From contig CAXAMN010001381.1 in NCBI GenBank assembly GCA_963970005.1, positions 174,452-238,451 of the forward strand: DNA of 64,000 bases, given 5' to 3'. This document shows positions 32,594-43,999 of the stretch, piece by piece (the first letter of the stretch is position 1; each line of letters starts with the position of its first letter). Position numbers and translations under genes: made by a program. The notes below the pieces were generated by a model. The model was given only the letters and a program-made list of their open reading frames with translations, did not search any database and was not told where the DNA came from. This stretch comes from Durusdinium trenchii (lineage: Eukaryota > Sar > Dinophyceae > Suessiales > Symbiodiniaceae).

Positions 32594-33285
32594 GAATGGT
32601 AATGGTGAAACGAATGGAACATTATACATATTCTGACATGTTAATAATAACATATGTTAATTATAATGGTTCAGAATGAATCATATTACATTAATTTACA
32701 TTAATTTAATACATATTCTAATTGATGTTCAGCTGCCTGGCACTGTTCACCTGGTGGGACCGCCGGGTTCGCTCGGGTCTTTTGCGGGTTCTGGGTCGTT
32801 CTGGGTCATGTTCCACCCAGGGGTCACCCGATAGTTTTGGTATACCGTGTACGATGTGTGTTTATATATGTACCACTTAAGATCCTTGGCTGGCAGTGCC
32901 AGGGGGGAAGAGAAGCAGCTTTGATTTTGCTAAGGATCGATGTACCAGAGAATCTGGTGGCTTACAACTACCAGACTCTTGCTGGACAGAGGTTTCGAGT
33001 TCTCCCTGTGGGAATCTGATGCCGACCATGTCCCATTCGGAATCGAATCGACCCCTTCATGAGAGGGAGAAGAGGTCTCGCAATGGACGAAGATCCCTTC
33101 GGTTGAACTGATTGGCTTTTCAAGGAAGTATAAATGAGCAAGGTGTAGCTATTCCCCCCTATCGAAGACGAGAATGAGCAATGTGACTGCCAAAAGCCTT
33201 TGGGTGGGCCCATTCCAAGTAGTTTGAGTGCCAGCCAGTTGAACCACCAAGCAGTCAGCAGTCAGTTTCTTGTTCTTTTCTTCAG

Positions 33286-33332
33286 TTTTGGGATATCATT
33301 GTCAGCTTTCCACATGGCTAGCATCTCTCTTG
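33286..33332 (+). CDS. short internal exon candidate
   Basis: TTTCTTGTTCTTTTCTTCAG directly precedes and TTG|GTAATT follows. The 47-nt piece is open in two frames (FGISLSAFHMASISLG is one). Splice signals are good on both sides, but coding support is slight because of its length. Confidence 0.25.
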
Positions 33333-33429
33333 GTAATTCGGGTGGATGCACTCAAGGATTTTATTGGGCGTTGCGCTTTAGGGGCCGCAGCTTTGGTTTG
33401 GTGCTCTGGCTAGCACCTGGTCTTTGACA

Positions 33430-36400
33430 GTGTTTTTTACATTATTGTGCGATCCCTGCAAGATGTGCGCACATGAAGTCACTTTCCTTTGCAATCTTGG
33501 CTTTGATTCGCAACGATCCTACCAATTTAAGGCTAAACAGTCAACTCCCCTTCGGCAAACAGCTAAACGAGTCAATAGAGATATGTGAAGAATTGTGAAG
33601 ATAGCTCCGCCAAAGCCGTGACATGAAAGGAAATATACTATAAGGAAATTGTTCTGCTTTTTAAAAGGATTTTGAAGGAAGCCCTTTCCTTTCCATTGCC
33701 ATGTGACATGTGGAGTTTGTCGCAGGTGATCAAACGAGAAGAACAATGAAACACCGTGGGAGAAACAACATATTATTCCACCCCCCAAAACCAAGTCTCT
33801 CCTCTTCACAGTTTGGGATGCAAGCTTTCTCTGAAACTCCTCCACCTGGGGACCCTCAGAAATGTCTTTGAGTCAATTCGCTAACCGCCTCACGTGAAGC
33901 CTCCAGTTCAGCGGTCCCGTTCGTTCGCCGAGGAAGGGCGGCTTTGAGAAGCTCTTGACGCACGCGGATGGTCACCCCTTCACCACCTTCGGCCTCAACG
34001 TCGCAGGCGGTGTTCGAAACCCATCGGTGCTTGACACCCGGATCCGCCGCGACGGATGGCCCCGCGGGGCGGGGCCCGGTTTGGGTCTGGTGGCATGGGT
34101 TGGGGCGAGGGTGCTGTAGAGGAGTGAGAAGAGAGAACCTGGAGCAACAGTAGCGCGGTTTGTGGAGGTTTGATGGAGTGAAGATTGCAGCAGATTGGAT
34201 TGTTTTTTGAATTGATTGATGATGTTGATGGTGGTTTGTTCATTTTGTGGCTTGCATGGACTGACACAACCTCAAAAAGGAGCAGATTGGTCAACTTTCT
34301 CTCCCAGGAAGCATGTGACTTGCCACCCCCTCACTCTCACATACTCCTGTCACGTGGCCCAAACTTGCTCGGCTGGGAGCTGATCCTGGTCTCGTCGCCC
34401 GTCGTTGGATTGGTTGAGCTGGTGGGCTCGTGATGTGGACGCTTCGGGCCAATTCAGAAGGACCATGAAATCCTCTACAGACAGGGGGTGTGCAATTCCA
34501 TGTTTGTTTTAGGGAGGGTATGTCCTATTTCATCAACTTAAAGCCCTTTGCCGTTGCCATATATCAATTCCTTAAATGAGTCAGTTATGTACACGTACAG
34601 CCTACGTAGAATGTCAGGGACGAGATCTAGAACCACTCCGTCACCAAATGGTTGCCGATTGGTTCAGGCCCAGGCTACATGTGCCACCCCGTAGGTAGCA
34701 AGTACGGCCACTTCGATGACTTTGTCGATTTTACCAAGATCGGTGCCATGGAGAAAAGGGATTTCCGGACCGGGGGGGGTCGGCGGGTGCCGTATTTCCT
34801 GTCGCGGCCGTGAGACTCTGAGAGGGAGGAGGCTGCTTGTCCAAAACAACCTTTAAAGTTACCTATTCTCTCCTGGTTTGCCAGCAATAGGCAGACCCAT
34901 GGATCATCGGATCAATCAATAGATGGGTGGTTTTCGGGGTGAGCATACATGTGGGGCAGCGAAGCAGTTTACATAAATCCCTCTGAACATGGCCACAAGT
35001 AGCATGTTCTTTGGGCTGTGACTTGAAGGGTTTTGTTAGTGGCTTATGTTAGGAGCCCAAGGCATAGTGGGGAACATGCATGGGTGTGTAGTTTGCTAGG
35101 GAGATGATCCGCAACCAATGGGTTTTGGTCTTCTTCAAGGAGGTCGTTGCCTGGGAGGTCTCGCTATTTTAATACGCTCAAAAACGCTCCTTTGACATCA
35201 TTCCAGTCGAATTGTTCAGTTGACTGCCACTGAGCTAGGGGGTTGGGATGGCCGAGAGCAGAGATCCCGGAACCTTGGGGAGAACCTCAAAACAAGTAAA
35301 ACACAGGTAGACTCTACCAGGACCATCCGGTGTCCAATGGAGATGCCTGAGTTGTGTAGGGCAGCCCAGGTACCATGGCCCAAGATGCTTCACCAAAGCT
35401 TTCGTTGTGACGGTCAGATCCTGGAGCCCTCCTGAAACATCACCTGACTTGTTCAGGCAACACCAAGTTCGAAAACTTCCAGGAGATCTCTGAGAGAGAC
35501 AGAGCATGACAGGGCTGCGGTCACAGAGAATTGGGTCACAGAGCACTGGTGCTGGGTAGATATGGAGGCACAGTGAATATGATGACTCGGTGTGTCAGCG
35601 GGAAGCTGCTGGCAGCTTACAGTGGATGATCAGTTCAGATCATTTCTGCTCCAGGGAGACTGTTGAATCAAGCATGTCTCTTTTTAACTTTTTACCAAGA
35701 GCATGTGTCACGCTGTAGAATAAGCACGCAATCCCATTTCTGAGATTCCCTGGGTGTTATCTATGTTTTGCCTGGGGACGACACCAGGCAAACCCCGGGG
35801 TTTGTCGCCTGATCGCAGCACCCTTTGACGGACTGTGAGGAAGTCTTCATGGAGGAAGCCGCCCATGATTCCTCTAAAGCCTGTGCGGTCTTCATAGGCG
35901 CCGCATGTGCAGGGCAGTGGCGTCCCTGAACCGGTAAGGGAGGATGAGGCCGTCATCGTTTTTGATTAGATCTTTTTTTGAACTACAGAATCGGGATTCT
36001 AAAGCGGTCTCAAAAACGTCCAAACCGAAACATGCTGGGATGCAGAAGTTGTTTTTGCATCGGCGGTGTTCATTCCGTTCTGCTCCAAATTACCCAAAAG
36101 CCATGCATGGCCATGCACTCTTCAGTGCATCGTGGCAGATTCAACTCTTCCACTTGGCTGCGTGACGGTCACGTGCCGGCTACGTCCGCATGCGCAGAGG
36201 CGATGATGGGCAAGGCGATTGTACTCCAGCCTCTGAGAAGATGAGGCACTTTGTCAAGCCTGGCACGCAGCAGCTCGCTCTCAAGGCTCCATCGACGGAC
36301 CGCTGCAGAGAGATGTAAACATATGTAAACCGATCCAGAGTGTATTCTTTTGTGTTTTTGGGAGAGACTTGACTCAAGGATCAAAGAACTACATAGTATG

Positions 36401-36480
36401 TTATAGTTATAATTGCTGTTAATTGCACACTAACTGAACCTGACTGACCACTGCAAAGTGCTAGCGTCGTAGGTCAAGTT
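33430..36480. other. no recognisable gene
   Basis: Only short, overlapping frames. A GC-rich spot at 34010-34085 (CCGCCGCGACGGATGGCCCC) is short and multiply open. I see no repeat, RNA gene or splice-bounded exon that I would defend. Confidence 0.4.
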
Positions 36481-36483
36481 CAT

Positions 36484-36857
36484 TTGCTGATGGGTCACTT
36501 ACTGTGCAGTTGCAATAGCTTTTGGTGGTCCTTAAGTTTGGCTTGTGCCAGGAAGGAGTTCAGTACGGCCTCAAGACCCGGAAAACAGTACGGCCTAACT
36601 GAGCTGTCCGGAGTCCACCTGGCCACTTGTTCCGGAGTCGTCACCGGACGGAAACGTGTGTCTTTACACACGAAGCGAACAAAGACTCGGAGTCCCGACA
36701 GAGTTGGTGAGTTTGTTTCGCTCGAAAAAGGGGTCTCTGAGAAGTCGAATCCGGCGGCGGCCTTGAAGTCGCGTGCTTGGAACGGTATTGTGCGGTGCGT
36801 TCCAAACGGTATGGATGAAAAGTGTTCCTGCTGTATGCTAATATGATCCATGATCAA
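36484..36857. CDS. opposed 120-codon open frames
   Basis: Plus 36484-36846 and minus 36495-36857 are each 120 codons. The minus translation is smoother (IPFQARDFKAAAGFDFSETP; GLEAVLNSFLAQAKLKDHQK). On the minus strand a TAGCATACAG acceptor lies just upstream of its protein-like part. It could follow the minus frame at 37049-37426 across an intron that begins GTTAGT, but the phases I derived do not agree, so the link is unproven. Confidence 0.25.
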
Positions 36858-37048
36858 AAATGTGCGAAGATCACCTTAGTGGAGAGGGATAAGTGTGTGC
36901 ACGAAACCCTCTAAAATGATAAGGTTTGTCTCAAAACCCATAACGGATAACGTCCGCTTTTGAGTTAAGAAGAAAGAATTATGTTGTGACCGCTCCTCAT
37001 AATACTTGTCTATATATTAGATACCACTTGAGACTCAGAGAGGTCTAA

Positions 37049-37426
37049 CTAACCTATGGTTAACCTCTTGTTGTTTCTCGCGAACCTCGACTCTGTCGAA
37101 TTTCTCTCAACTTCTCTATGATCTTGGTGTGATGGAACTACCGCGACCTCCCCGGGCAGTGATTTGGATGACCTTCTAGGGCCCGCCCTCAAGCCAAAAG
37201 GTATCTCCGGGAGCAACATGGTCTGAGACATGGGTATTTGGTCCCAAGTGAATCCACCATCTATAGGCCAGTGAACATGCGGAGTACCATCTAAATCGAA
37301 ATAAATCAAAATATCGACCCATGACCACAGACTTGGGACCAATGCCTTGCCTTTCACGGCGATTCCCGTGTCGACGCTTTGATTCCCGTGTTGGCTCTCT
37401 CTCCGCTCGGGAGAGGCGGCCTTCAT
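37049..37426 (-). CDS. 125-codon minus frame with DLDGT motif
   Basis: Reads SLWSWVDILIYFDLDGTPHV, then HWPIDGGFTWDQIPMSQTML and LPEIPFGLRAGPRRSSKSLP. Hydrophobic residues followed by DLDGT match motif I of haloacid-dehalogenase-type phosphatases, but there is no sign of the other HAD motifs and such a short match can be chance. The coding strand ends ACCATAG|GTTAGT, which could be a donor rather than the real end. A second minus frame is open over 37176-37499. Confidence 0.3.
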   Translation of the reverse strand: MKAASPERRESQHGNQSVDTGIAVKGKALVPSLWSWVDILIYFDLDGTPHVHWPIDGGFTWDQIPMSQTMLLPEIPFGLRAGPRRSSKSLPGEVAVVPSHQDHREVERNSTESRFARNNKRLTIG

Positions 37427-37529
37427 TCACAGTCTCACCTGTACGGACAAGCCATTCTGCAATGCAGCCGAAGCCACTCCAGGTGCAGCGCGCCGCCACT
37501 TCGGGACTCTCTCGGTTCAGCCGTTCGGG

Positions 37530-38280
37530 CTAACGGGTCGAAGATCTTTGGAAAGATGGCTTTGGGCTTTGCAGCAAACTTGGGTCTCTTGAGGCATTCA
37601 CCAAATTGTTATTCAAATATGTCCAAGCAATTTGACTAATTGGCAGGCCTTTCCGGAGCTGCGAATCTTGCAGAACTGCTAATAGCCTGCTTCGATGCTT
37701 CGAGTAAATCTGTTGTGATTTGTTTGATCGACTTATGTTTGCGACGAAGCTCCACTGAACCACAGGTGCGGCACCACGGATTCTCTTCAAGACCTACCTG
37801 GATGCTGCCAGGAGGGGCAAATCTATATATTATATATTTATAGATGGTTTTGGATATGTTCAACCTCAACATCAGAAGATTTGTCACCCCTGACAAATAC
37901 TTTTCAAGTGAATTGAAACCCAACGTGTGGGACTGTGTCCCGAAAAGGGCTCCAAATACCGAGAACCTTTTTTTAAAGATGAGACGAGGGCGAGCCAGAA
38001 GCGAACGTAGACCAGTAGCTTCAGTAGACCAGGAGCTGTCAGGAAAATCTCATGATGCAGCTCTTCATTTAGCTTCTAACTTCTCTAGACGATTCTAGAC
38101 GTCCAGCATTCCCAGCCAGAAGTAACCAGAAGTCAATTCACACTTCAAGGCCCTAAGAGACCGAAGTCGACCACCAAACCAGGGCCTGGGAGGGTGCTCA
38201 TGAAGCACCTCAGTAGATGTGGCTGATTTGGTGGCTTTGAACTCATTGCTTGGGGGGGCAGTTGGTGCTCAAGAAGAGCC
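37530..38280. other. no clear gene
   Basis: Frames near 37544-37840 (for example LSGAANLAELLIACFDASSK) are protein-like but unsupported by splice signals. From 37850 to 38280 nothing is recognised. Confidence 0.3.
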
Positions 38281-38285
38281 ACTCA

Positions 38286-38680
38286 ATTACGAAAGCCAGC
38301 CTTCGTAGAAGGCGCTAGCGGAGTTGTGTCTGGCGAACGAAGTGAGTAGTTAGGGGGTCTCGCGGGGTGGCCCGGGAAAGGTACATGTAAACTCGGCACA
38401 TGCTGGGGGAGGAGGGTGCTTCGAGGGAAGGTTTTTCGAGGTTGTGTTGGAGGTGATTTTTGAGGGGTGGTGATGCAAGAAATGCCAAATGCATCATTTG
38501 CATCATCTGAATGGAAAGGTGTAGTTGGCACCTTGCCAGGTATAGAGACCCAGGGTAGCTANNNNNNNNNNTCTCATTCGTGCTTTGAACTTGTATAGGT
38601 GTGTAAGAGGTATAGCAACATAGTATTTATACGGACCCAGGGTAGCTACAATTCTGTTCCCAGGTATGGCGTGCATGAGG
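38286..38680. repeat. dispersed repeat family, copy 2 (gapped)
   Basis: Direct counterpart of 3668-4115 with the same order of landmarks. The 10-N gap at 38562-38571 falls inside the short TACCTGG motif. The sequence after the gap (TCTCATTCG...) matches 4017 onward, so roughly 100 bp present in copy 1 (about 3915-4016) are missing or unresolved here. Confidence 0.85.
38562..38571. other. assembly gap (10 N)
   Basis: Ten N inside repeat copy 2. Ten may be a nominal length. Confidence 0.95.
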
Positions 38681-38695
38681 CTTCAAAGCTGTGGT

Positions 38696-38935
38696 TTTCA
38701 AGCTACATTCAAGGTGGCCTGAGACGAGGGTTTGCTGCCCTAAAACACTCTGTTCAGGCCACCTGGTAAATAAAGGTGTAGTTCCTATTGAAGGGTATAT
38801 GTCACATTCAAGCAGCAGAAGGACAACATGCATCCTCTGCTCTCGCTTCGCAGACCGTCATTTTGAAGGTGGCCTGAACAGAGTGTTTTAGGGCAGCAAA
38901 CCCTGGTCTCAGGCCACCTTGAATTTAGCTTGAAA
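38696..38935. mobile_element. MITE-like inverted-repeat element
   Basis: A left arm 38696-38764 and right arm 38867-38935 are 69 bp each and agree at 67 positions when one is reverse-complemented, with a spacer of about 102 bp. Each arm contains its own inverted pair, AGGTGGCCTGA and TCAGGCCACCT, separated by about 32 bp, so the element can fold as nested hairpins. The total of 240 bp with no coding capacity fits a miniature inverted-repeat transposable element or snap-back repeat. I could not define a target-site duplication. The GGTGGCCTGAGA core is shared with the blocks at 4261 and 4769. Confidence 0.65.
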
Positions 38936-39099
38936 AACTGTTTCTTTGAACAAAAGGGTTACCTATGTGTCGGCAGAACAAGACATGAAGCAGATTTGAC
39001 ACGCGGCCGCAAGCGGCTGCGCGAGCTCATTTGATTGCTTCGACGCACACTTGTCGAGAAAGGGAAGCGCTGGCTTTCGTTTTGCAGCTTCTCAGGTGT

Positions 39100-40430
39100 T
39101 CCACTGTTTGAGCGGTTTTCGAGGTGAATTGAGCACTGTAGATACTGGCTGGACAGACTGTACATGCATACATGCATGTCAATGTATCTAATTAGTCAGA
39201 ATTTCCTTGTTTGGCTGGTTCGAAAGGAGAACCTGGAAGCTTACAAGACGACTCCTGCTTCGGAACTTTAGGTTTTCCCACCAGACACCTAATGGGTTTT
39301 GTGCTTTGCATGCTTTGATTCACCGTGGTTCACCAATGTTCACCGAACCAGTATGTTTTGACTTTGACAATCAGCTAGGCCCAAATCGGTTCAGGATTGA
39401 TTCTCCTACATATTCCCCTGGCCCTAGTTTGGGCAGTGAAAATCATCGGTTTTCCTGTAGATGTTCCATTCAATTGATTGATTTCCCTAGTAACATCTAA
39501 GCCACGTCCACCCTTCTCGCTTCCCCACCCCTTCTCGACTCGGCGCAAAACGTTCTGAGGGAAGCTCAGAAGCATGGCCTCATCTCGGAAGCTGGCCTCG
39601 GCCGCGTTCGAGCCGTGGCAGCGATGAGCACAGGCTGAGGTCAGAGCTCATCGGATCTGATTTGGAAGGGGGCGAACAAGCAAAAAAAACACCCATAAAA
39701 CACCTAAACTGTGGAGTTTTTGGTCATACACAGCTGAAGTGATGTTGATCTCTGATGGTTTATGATGGGAAAGCACCGTTGGTGAAGACCTATAGTAATG
39801 TTGCGCATGTTGGGGATATGTCACTCACAACCAATTAGGACGTACCTGGAAACTAACTGAGATCTTCCAGAGTCCCCAGCTTGGCCAGAGCTGAGTTGTT
39901 ATGTTTTGTCTATTTTTATGAAATTTAAGGTGTTGTTTGCGCGCTGGGTCAAGGCGTTGTTATGTCCTTCGAGATCGGGGCGCGGCGCTTTTCGCTGAGG
40001 ATCTGCGGTGGATACCTTTTTCAAGGTCTACTGCAATGAGGCTCAAAGTCAAGCATACTCGGTTCCGGTCAGTGCTAGGGTCGATCGTTCGGGCATTGGA
40101 GTGGTGGAAGTGTGGATGTTCGGAACATGCAGGAGATGTTCAAGATTTTACATCTAGAAATCTACTTTTCACTGAGGATCCAGACCTGTTCAGACATGGC
40201 GCTCTCTCAAACACATAGCATTCGTTTTTAACGCGTCGTTGGCCACTCAGCTCGGAACGTGGCTCGTGGCTCTGCTAACTCCGGAACGACCGAGGCTTGG
40301 AAGCGGATCATCCACAGTCACAGAGGGAATAGCATCTGATATGTTATGTTGTTCAATCATGTTCAATCTACGCTGCTGCTGGGTGATTCTAGAGATGCAT
40401 TGTCCATGGTTCGCGACTCCTGTCCACTTG
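39100..40430. other. no recognisable gene
   Basis: Short unsupported frames only. 39068-39096 is the copy of 4799-4826. Confidence 0.4.
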
Positions 40431-40443
40431 CCCAAGAAAGGGG

Positions 40444-40767
40444 ATGCTGATGACTCCTGGATTCAGAGACCTTAAGTCCTCAAGAATCCCAAAAGGGTCC
40501 CTTCAAACATATGACCCGATGATCAACTTCGAGTCATCTCGAGTTGGACAAACGCCACCAGCACCACTCCAAATGGACGCCACCAGCACCACCAGCATCC
40601 TGGCTCGCCAGGATGGCACCAGCCGAGCTCCTGAGACAGTGGGGAAGGAGGGCTGTCAGCAGCTGCAGAAAGCTCTCGGGAGCGCGACGACCGAGGAGCC
40701 GAGACGGGATGCAGTGGTGACATTCCCTGACAAGACAAGTCATCATCTAATTACAAGTCCAGTTTGA
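40444..40767 (+). CDS. 107-codon frame, exon-like core
   Basis: The part 40585-40735 reads STTSILARQDGTSRAPETVG, then KEGCQQLQKALGSATTEEPR and RDAVVTFPDKTSHH. It is GC-rich and protein-like. Other frames, including the minus strand, are open. Upstream, CACCAGCACC iterations occur. Downstream, 40772-40845 holds a direct repeat (CCTGGTCAGTCTCTGACCTC twice). No domain is recognised. Confidence 0.25.
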   Translation: MLMTPGFRDLKSSRIPKGSLQTYDPMINFESSRVGQTPPAPLQMDATSTTSILARQDGTSRAPETVGKEGCQQLQKALGSATTEEPRRDAVVTFPDKTSHHLITSPV

Positions 40768-41419
40768 CCCAGATCCGAACCTGGTCAGTCTCTGACCTCC
40801 TTTGACCTCCTCTGATCCAAACCTGGTCAGTCTCTGACCTCCTTCTTCAGTCGTGTTTTGGTATGACCAAGTCCAGTCAAATGAGGTCATTGGCGTGGAA
40901 GGATCCATAGATTCATGGAGTGAACACCAACCGCGCTGAGTCTGAGTGGTCAGTATCAGGACCGAGGGGCCGAACCGAGGGCCGAACCTCTACCATCCAC
41001 GTCAGTGCGATGAGTGTAGATGGCTGGTTCTGATGGGCTGGCTGGCTGGCGAGTTCCGATGTTTTGATGGCTGGTTCCGATGTGAAAGACGCGGCTTCTG
41101 GTCAATTCCGGGGAAGGTGCACCATGGTGCACCATGCCAGCCTGAAGTGAAACAAATCAGATCGAGTTCTTGAAACCTATACCGCCTATACCCCAAAATG
41201 ATCTTGTTTCAAAGAAATGCTGGGAGTTGTGCCATGGTCTCACTGCAAAAGATATCCCGTCACGCACCGTCCCGCGTCGACGTCGGGGACGGTGCAGTGT
41301 TCGGGGTGTCGAACAGCAGCACACCCCTTTGGGTCCCAACAGAACACCGGCGGGGGTCTCCTGGTATTTTGTTTGCAGCCTGTTCACTAAGAGGATTCTG
41401 TAGCATGTCCATATCGCAT

Positions 41420-42570
41420 ATCGGATTTTTGTGGTTGTTTGCTGGTTTTTTGCACGCGTTTTGTGCTAATTTGCGGTCGTTTTGTCAGTTGCGCTGATTT
41501 GCGCGCGTTGGCGCGGAAAACCGGGTCAATAACCGAAACTACCAGAATTTTTTGGTCGTTGGAAGATCCAGGATATGGTGTTGAAAACCCGGTTTCAAGA
41601 ACTACATTCAGTGAACGTCTCCAGCCTCCGCCCCACACCACCTGCCTTCAGAACACAGCCTCCACGCCTGCGGAGCATGAGATCCGCCCGGCACGGAGGC
41701 CGGGTGGTCCAGCGGAAATCACCCACAGCTGGGTGGGCCAGTGGATCCCAGCTGGCCACACGGTGCCCCTCAGTCGGTCGGTCTTCTTCTAGGTGGGTTC
41801 CGGGTGTCCCAGCATGGTGTTTGGACCGGTTTTGAGCGAAGTGGCAACTGGATCCCCTGATATCCCCTGGGAAGGCTTCCTGGTGCTTCAGTTGGTCACT
41901 GAACTTGATTAGCCTGGTTGGTGAGAGACCACTGATTGCCATGATTGGCCAGAAAGCTGATCTGCAAACATGGTCAGCTCCAAGCTTTTTGTCCATCATT
42001 GAAAGCAGTTTCATATGCAGGAGAAGGCGTCTCATACCTTCCAACAGTCTAACAGTCCTGGGGGTTCTGGGTCATGGCACCAGGAGAGAAACCGACCGGT
42101 TCACCTACTTGTACCGGTCAAGCTATCGTAGCTACCTTGCGGCTTGTATTGACCACATCCTCTGGTGTAGTGTGGTGTTAAAGAACAACCCTTTGGGGTG
42201 CTGGTCCCATGAGTTCTTCCAAGTACCCTGCACCAGTCCTGGACCCCTTTTCTTTCTCGTTCCGCCTTCCAAAGGGTCTTGAGAAGTCAGAGTGCTTTTC
42301 ATGAAAAGACGATAGAAGGGTTTTTTGGGGACTCTCTCCACACCTCTTGAAAACAGTTCAGGGTCTAGATGTTGGAAAGGGTTGCTGATCGAAAGAGGAT
42401 CCAAAACCTTCTCCCTAGAAGGGCACCCCTTAGGATCCAGTCTCCAAAACCCACTAACCTGGGAGATGCGGCCGAAAACCCTCGGGTGTGTTTCCGACGA
42501 AAACGCCACACCACACACTCCCATTGACCAGCTTCACCGTGGCGAATTCCAAGCTGTTACCTCCCCCTAG
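41420..42570. other. multiply open region, no assignable gene
   Basis: Plus 41439-41792 (117 codons), minus 41595-42044 (149 codons), plus 41905-42282 (125) and minus 42132-42524 (130) overlap one another. No recognised domain, no splice pair, and similar quality on both strands, so I do not assign a coding strand. Confidence 0.25.
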
Positions 42571-42583
42571 GATCCCTAGGCCT

Positions 42584-42617
42584 CCAGTCGTACCTTCTGA
42601 GAAGAAGGTATGACTGG
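42584..42617. repeat. hairpin around CCTTCTGAGAAG
   Basis: CCAGTCGTACCTTCTG and AAGAAGGTATGACTGG form a nearly perfect 15-bp stem. A third arm-like CCTACGACTGGAGGCC follows at 42659. A related core, CCTTCTGAGAAGG, is found in another inverted repeat at 61256. Confidence 0.75.
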
Positions 42618-42699
42618 ACCCTCCAAACCATCCTGGCACCCCCAGTCCCACCTTCAGAACCTACGACTGGAGGCCTTTTTTCGGGTCCTTGGTCCGTGC

Positions 42700-42900
42700 T
42701 CCGTCGAGGTTTGAGGCGTGGTGCCTTCACTGCTGCAATGGCCAAGTCTCCAACGGCCGCGGCACCTACGAGTTCGACCGGAAATCCTTCCGCTCCTCGG
42801 CACCGGTCCCGACGTAAAGCGACGCGCGACGCTACGTGGGGTACCGGGTGGTAGAAGACGAGCGAGGTTTGGTCCAGCGTAGGGGAGGGGCGGAACTTTA
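42700..42900. CDS. GC-rich coding-like patch, strand uncertain
   Basis: The plus strand reads CNGQVSNGRGTYEFDRKSF, meets a stop, then RRYVGYRVVEDERGLVQ. The minus strand is open for 149 codons (42557-43006). Both are plausible. A former coding sequence with a nonsense codon or an antisense exon are alternatives. Confidence 0.2.
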
Positions 42901-43869
42901 ATACATGTTCCACATGACATTGCTTTATGATGTTTTTGTTTCTTGTTTTTGCTTTGTTTTCTGTTGTTTTGTTGATTGTATACGTTGACTCTTCTTTGCT
43001 TCTCATGTGTTTTTCATCTAATCTTCTTATATCTTCTTATTCATCGTGTTTTCTTCTTTGTATGTCCAAGATTGTTTTCTCTCTTCGCATTGCGAGGCTG
43101 CCACAATATGTTCCACACCACCTCTTGGTGGAGAGTGAATTGGGCCGCGAGCAATGGAGCTTGTCAAAGCCATTGCCACAACGTCTAGCAATGCCTAGCC
43201 AGCCAATGCGATTGGAAAAAAAGAGATCATTGTTCTGTTGGGTCAGTGCCAGGCAGCCTTGTAGATCGCATCCAGCTACCATGACAGCTGGTGGCTGTAG
43301 GTGGTGTCAAGCCCAAGAATTATTAGGTGGGCCAAGATGAATAAGCTCCCCAAATTGATCACGCATTCATCCACATTCTGCAGTGTAACATGGTCTGGTC
43401 GCTGTTCCATGGCTCGCCGGAAGAAAAAAAACATCACGCATCGTTTCCCAAGGCCAAGACCAATTCTTGACGTTTCAAGCCTGGGACGCACAGACTTGAC
43501 TTTTGAGTTCCAAGGAGACACCGGGGCTCCAACATGAACCGGGCTCCAAGTACCTCCCCAGATGGTGTTTGATGGGGTGGTCCTGGAGGGTCTAAGCAGA
43601 GGAAGTACTTGGAGCCCTAGAGGAATTCAGATGCAATCCTACAGACTATATTGCGCCTCCTCTCACCCACACTTGAGCTGTGCATTTCCAGTGTTACAAA
43701 GCTGTAGGAGTTTGGTTTGTGAGTGCACATGGGTTTCACGTCTCATCAGCTTGGTATGCAGTCGATTGGAATGGGGCCCCGAGTTTGGACATGTTTGGCC
43801 ATCCAAGTGCTATTCTCTCAAAACATCCAGTGGTCACGCCCCTTCCACTCGCCTTCCACTCCGTGTCGC

Positions 43870-43966
43870 GCTGAGGCCCGGAGCCCGGGCTTTCGCTCGA
43901 AGCCCAAGGATTCGAAGGAGCGGCAGACCCTCATCGCGCAGGCGCGGGCGATCGAGGTCGATCGAG
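43870..43966 (+). CDS. exon candidate, basic helix
   Basis: In the frame also found at 43723-43992 the segment reads ARSPGFRSKPKDSKERQTLI, then AQARAIEVDRG, ending at a tandem donor (GATCGAGGTC twice, at 43952 and 43962). GC-rich and helix-forming. The minus strand is open too. Product unknown. Confidence 0.3.
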
Positions 43967-43999
43967 GTCGGGGCGTGATCGAGCTTTGGTGATGGCTGC

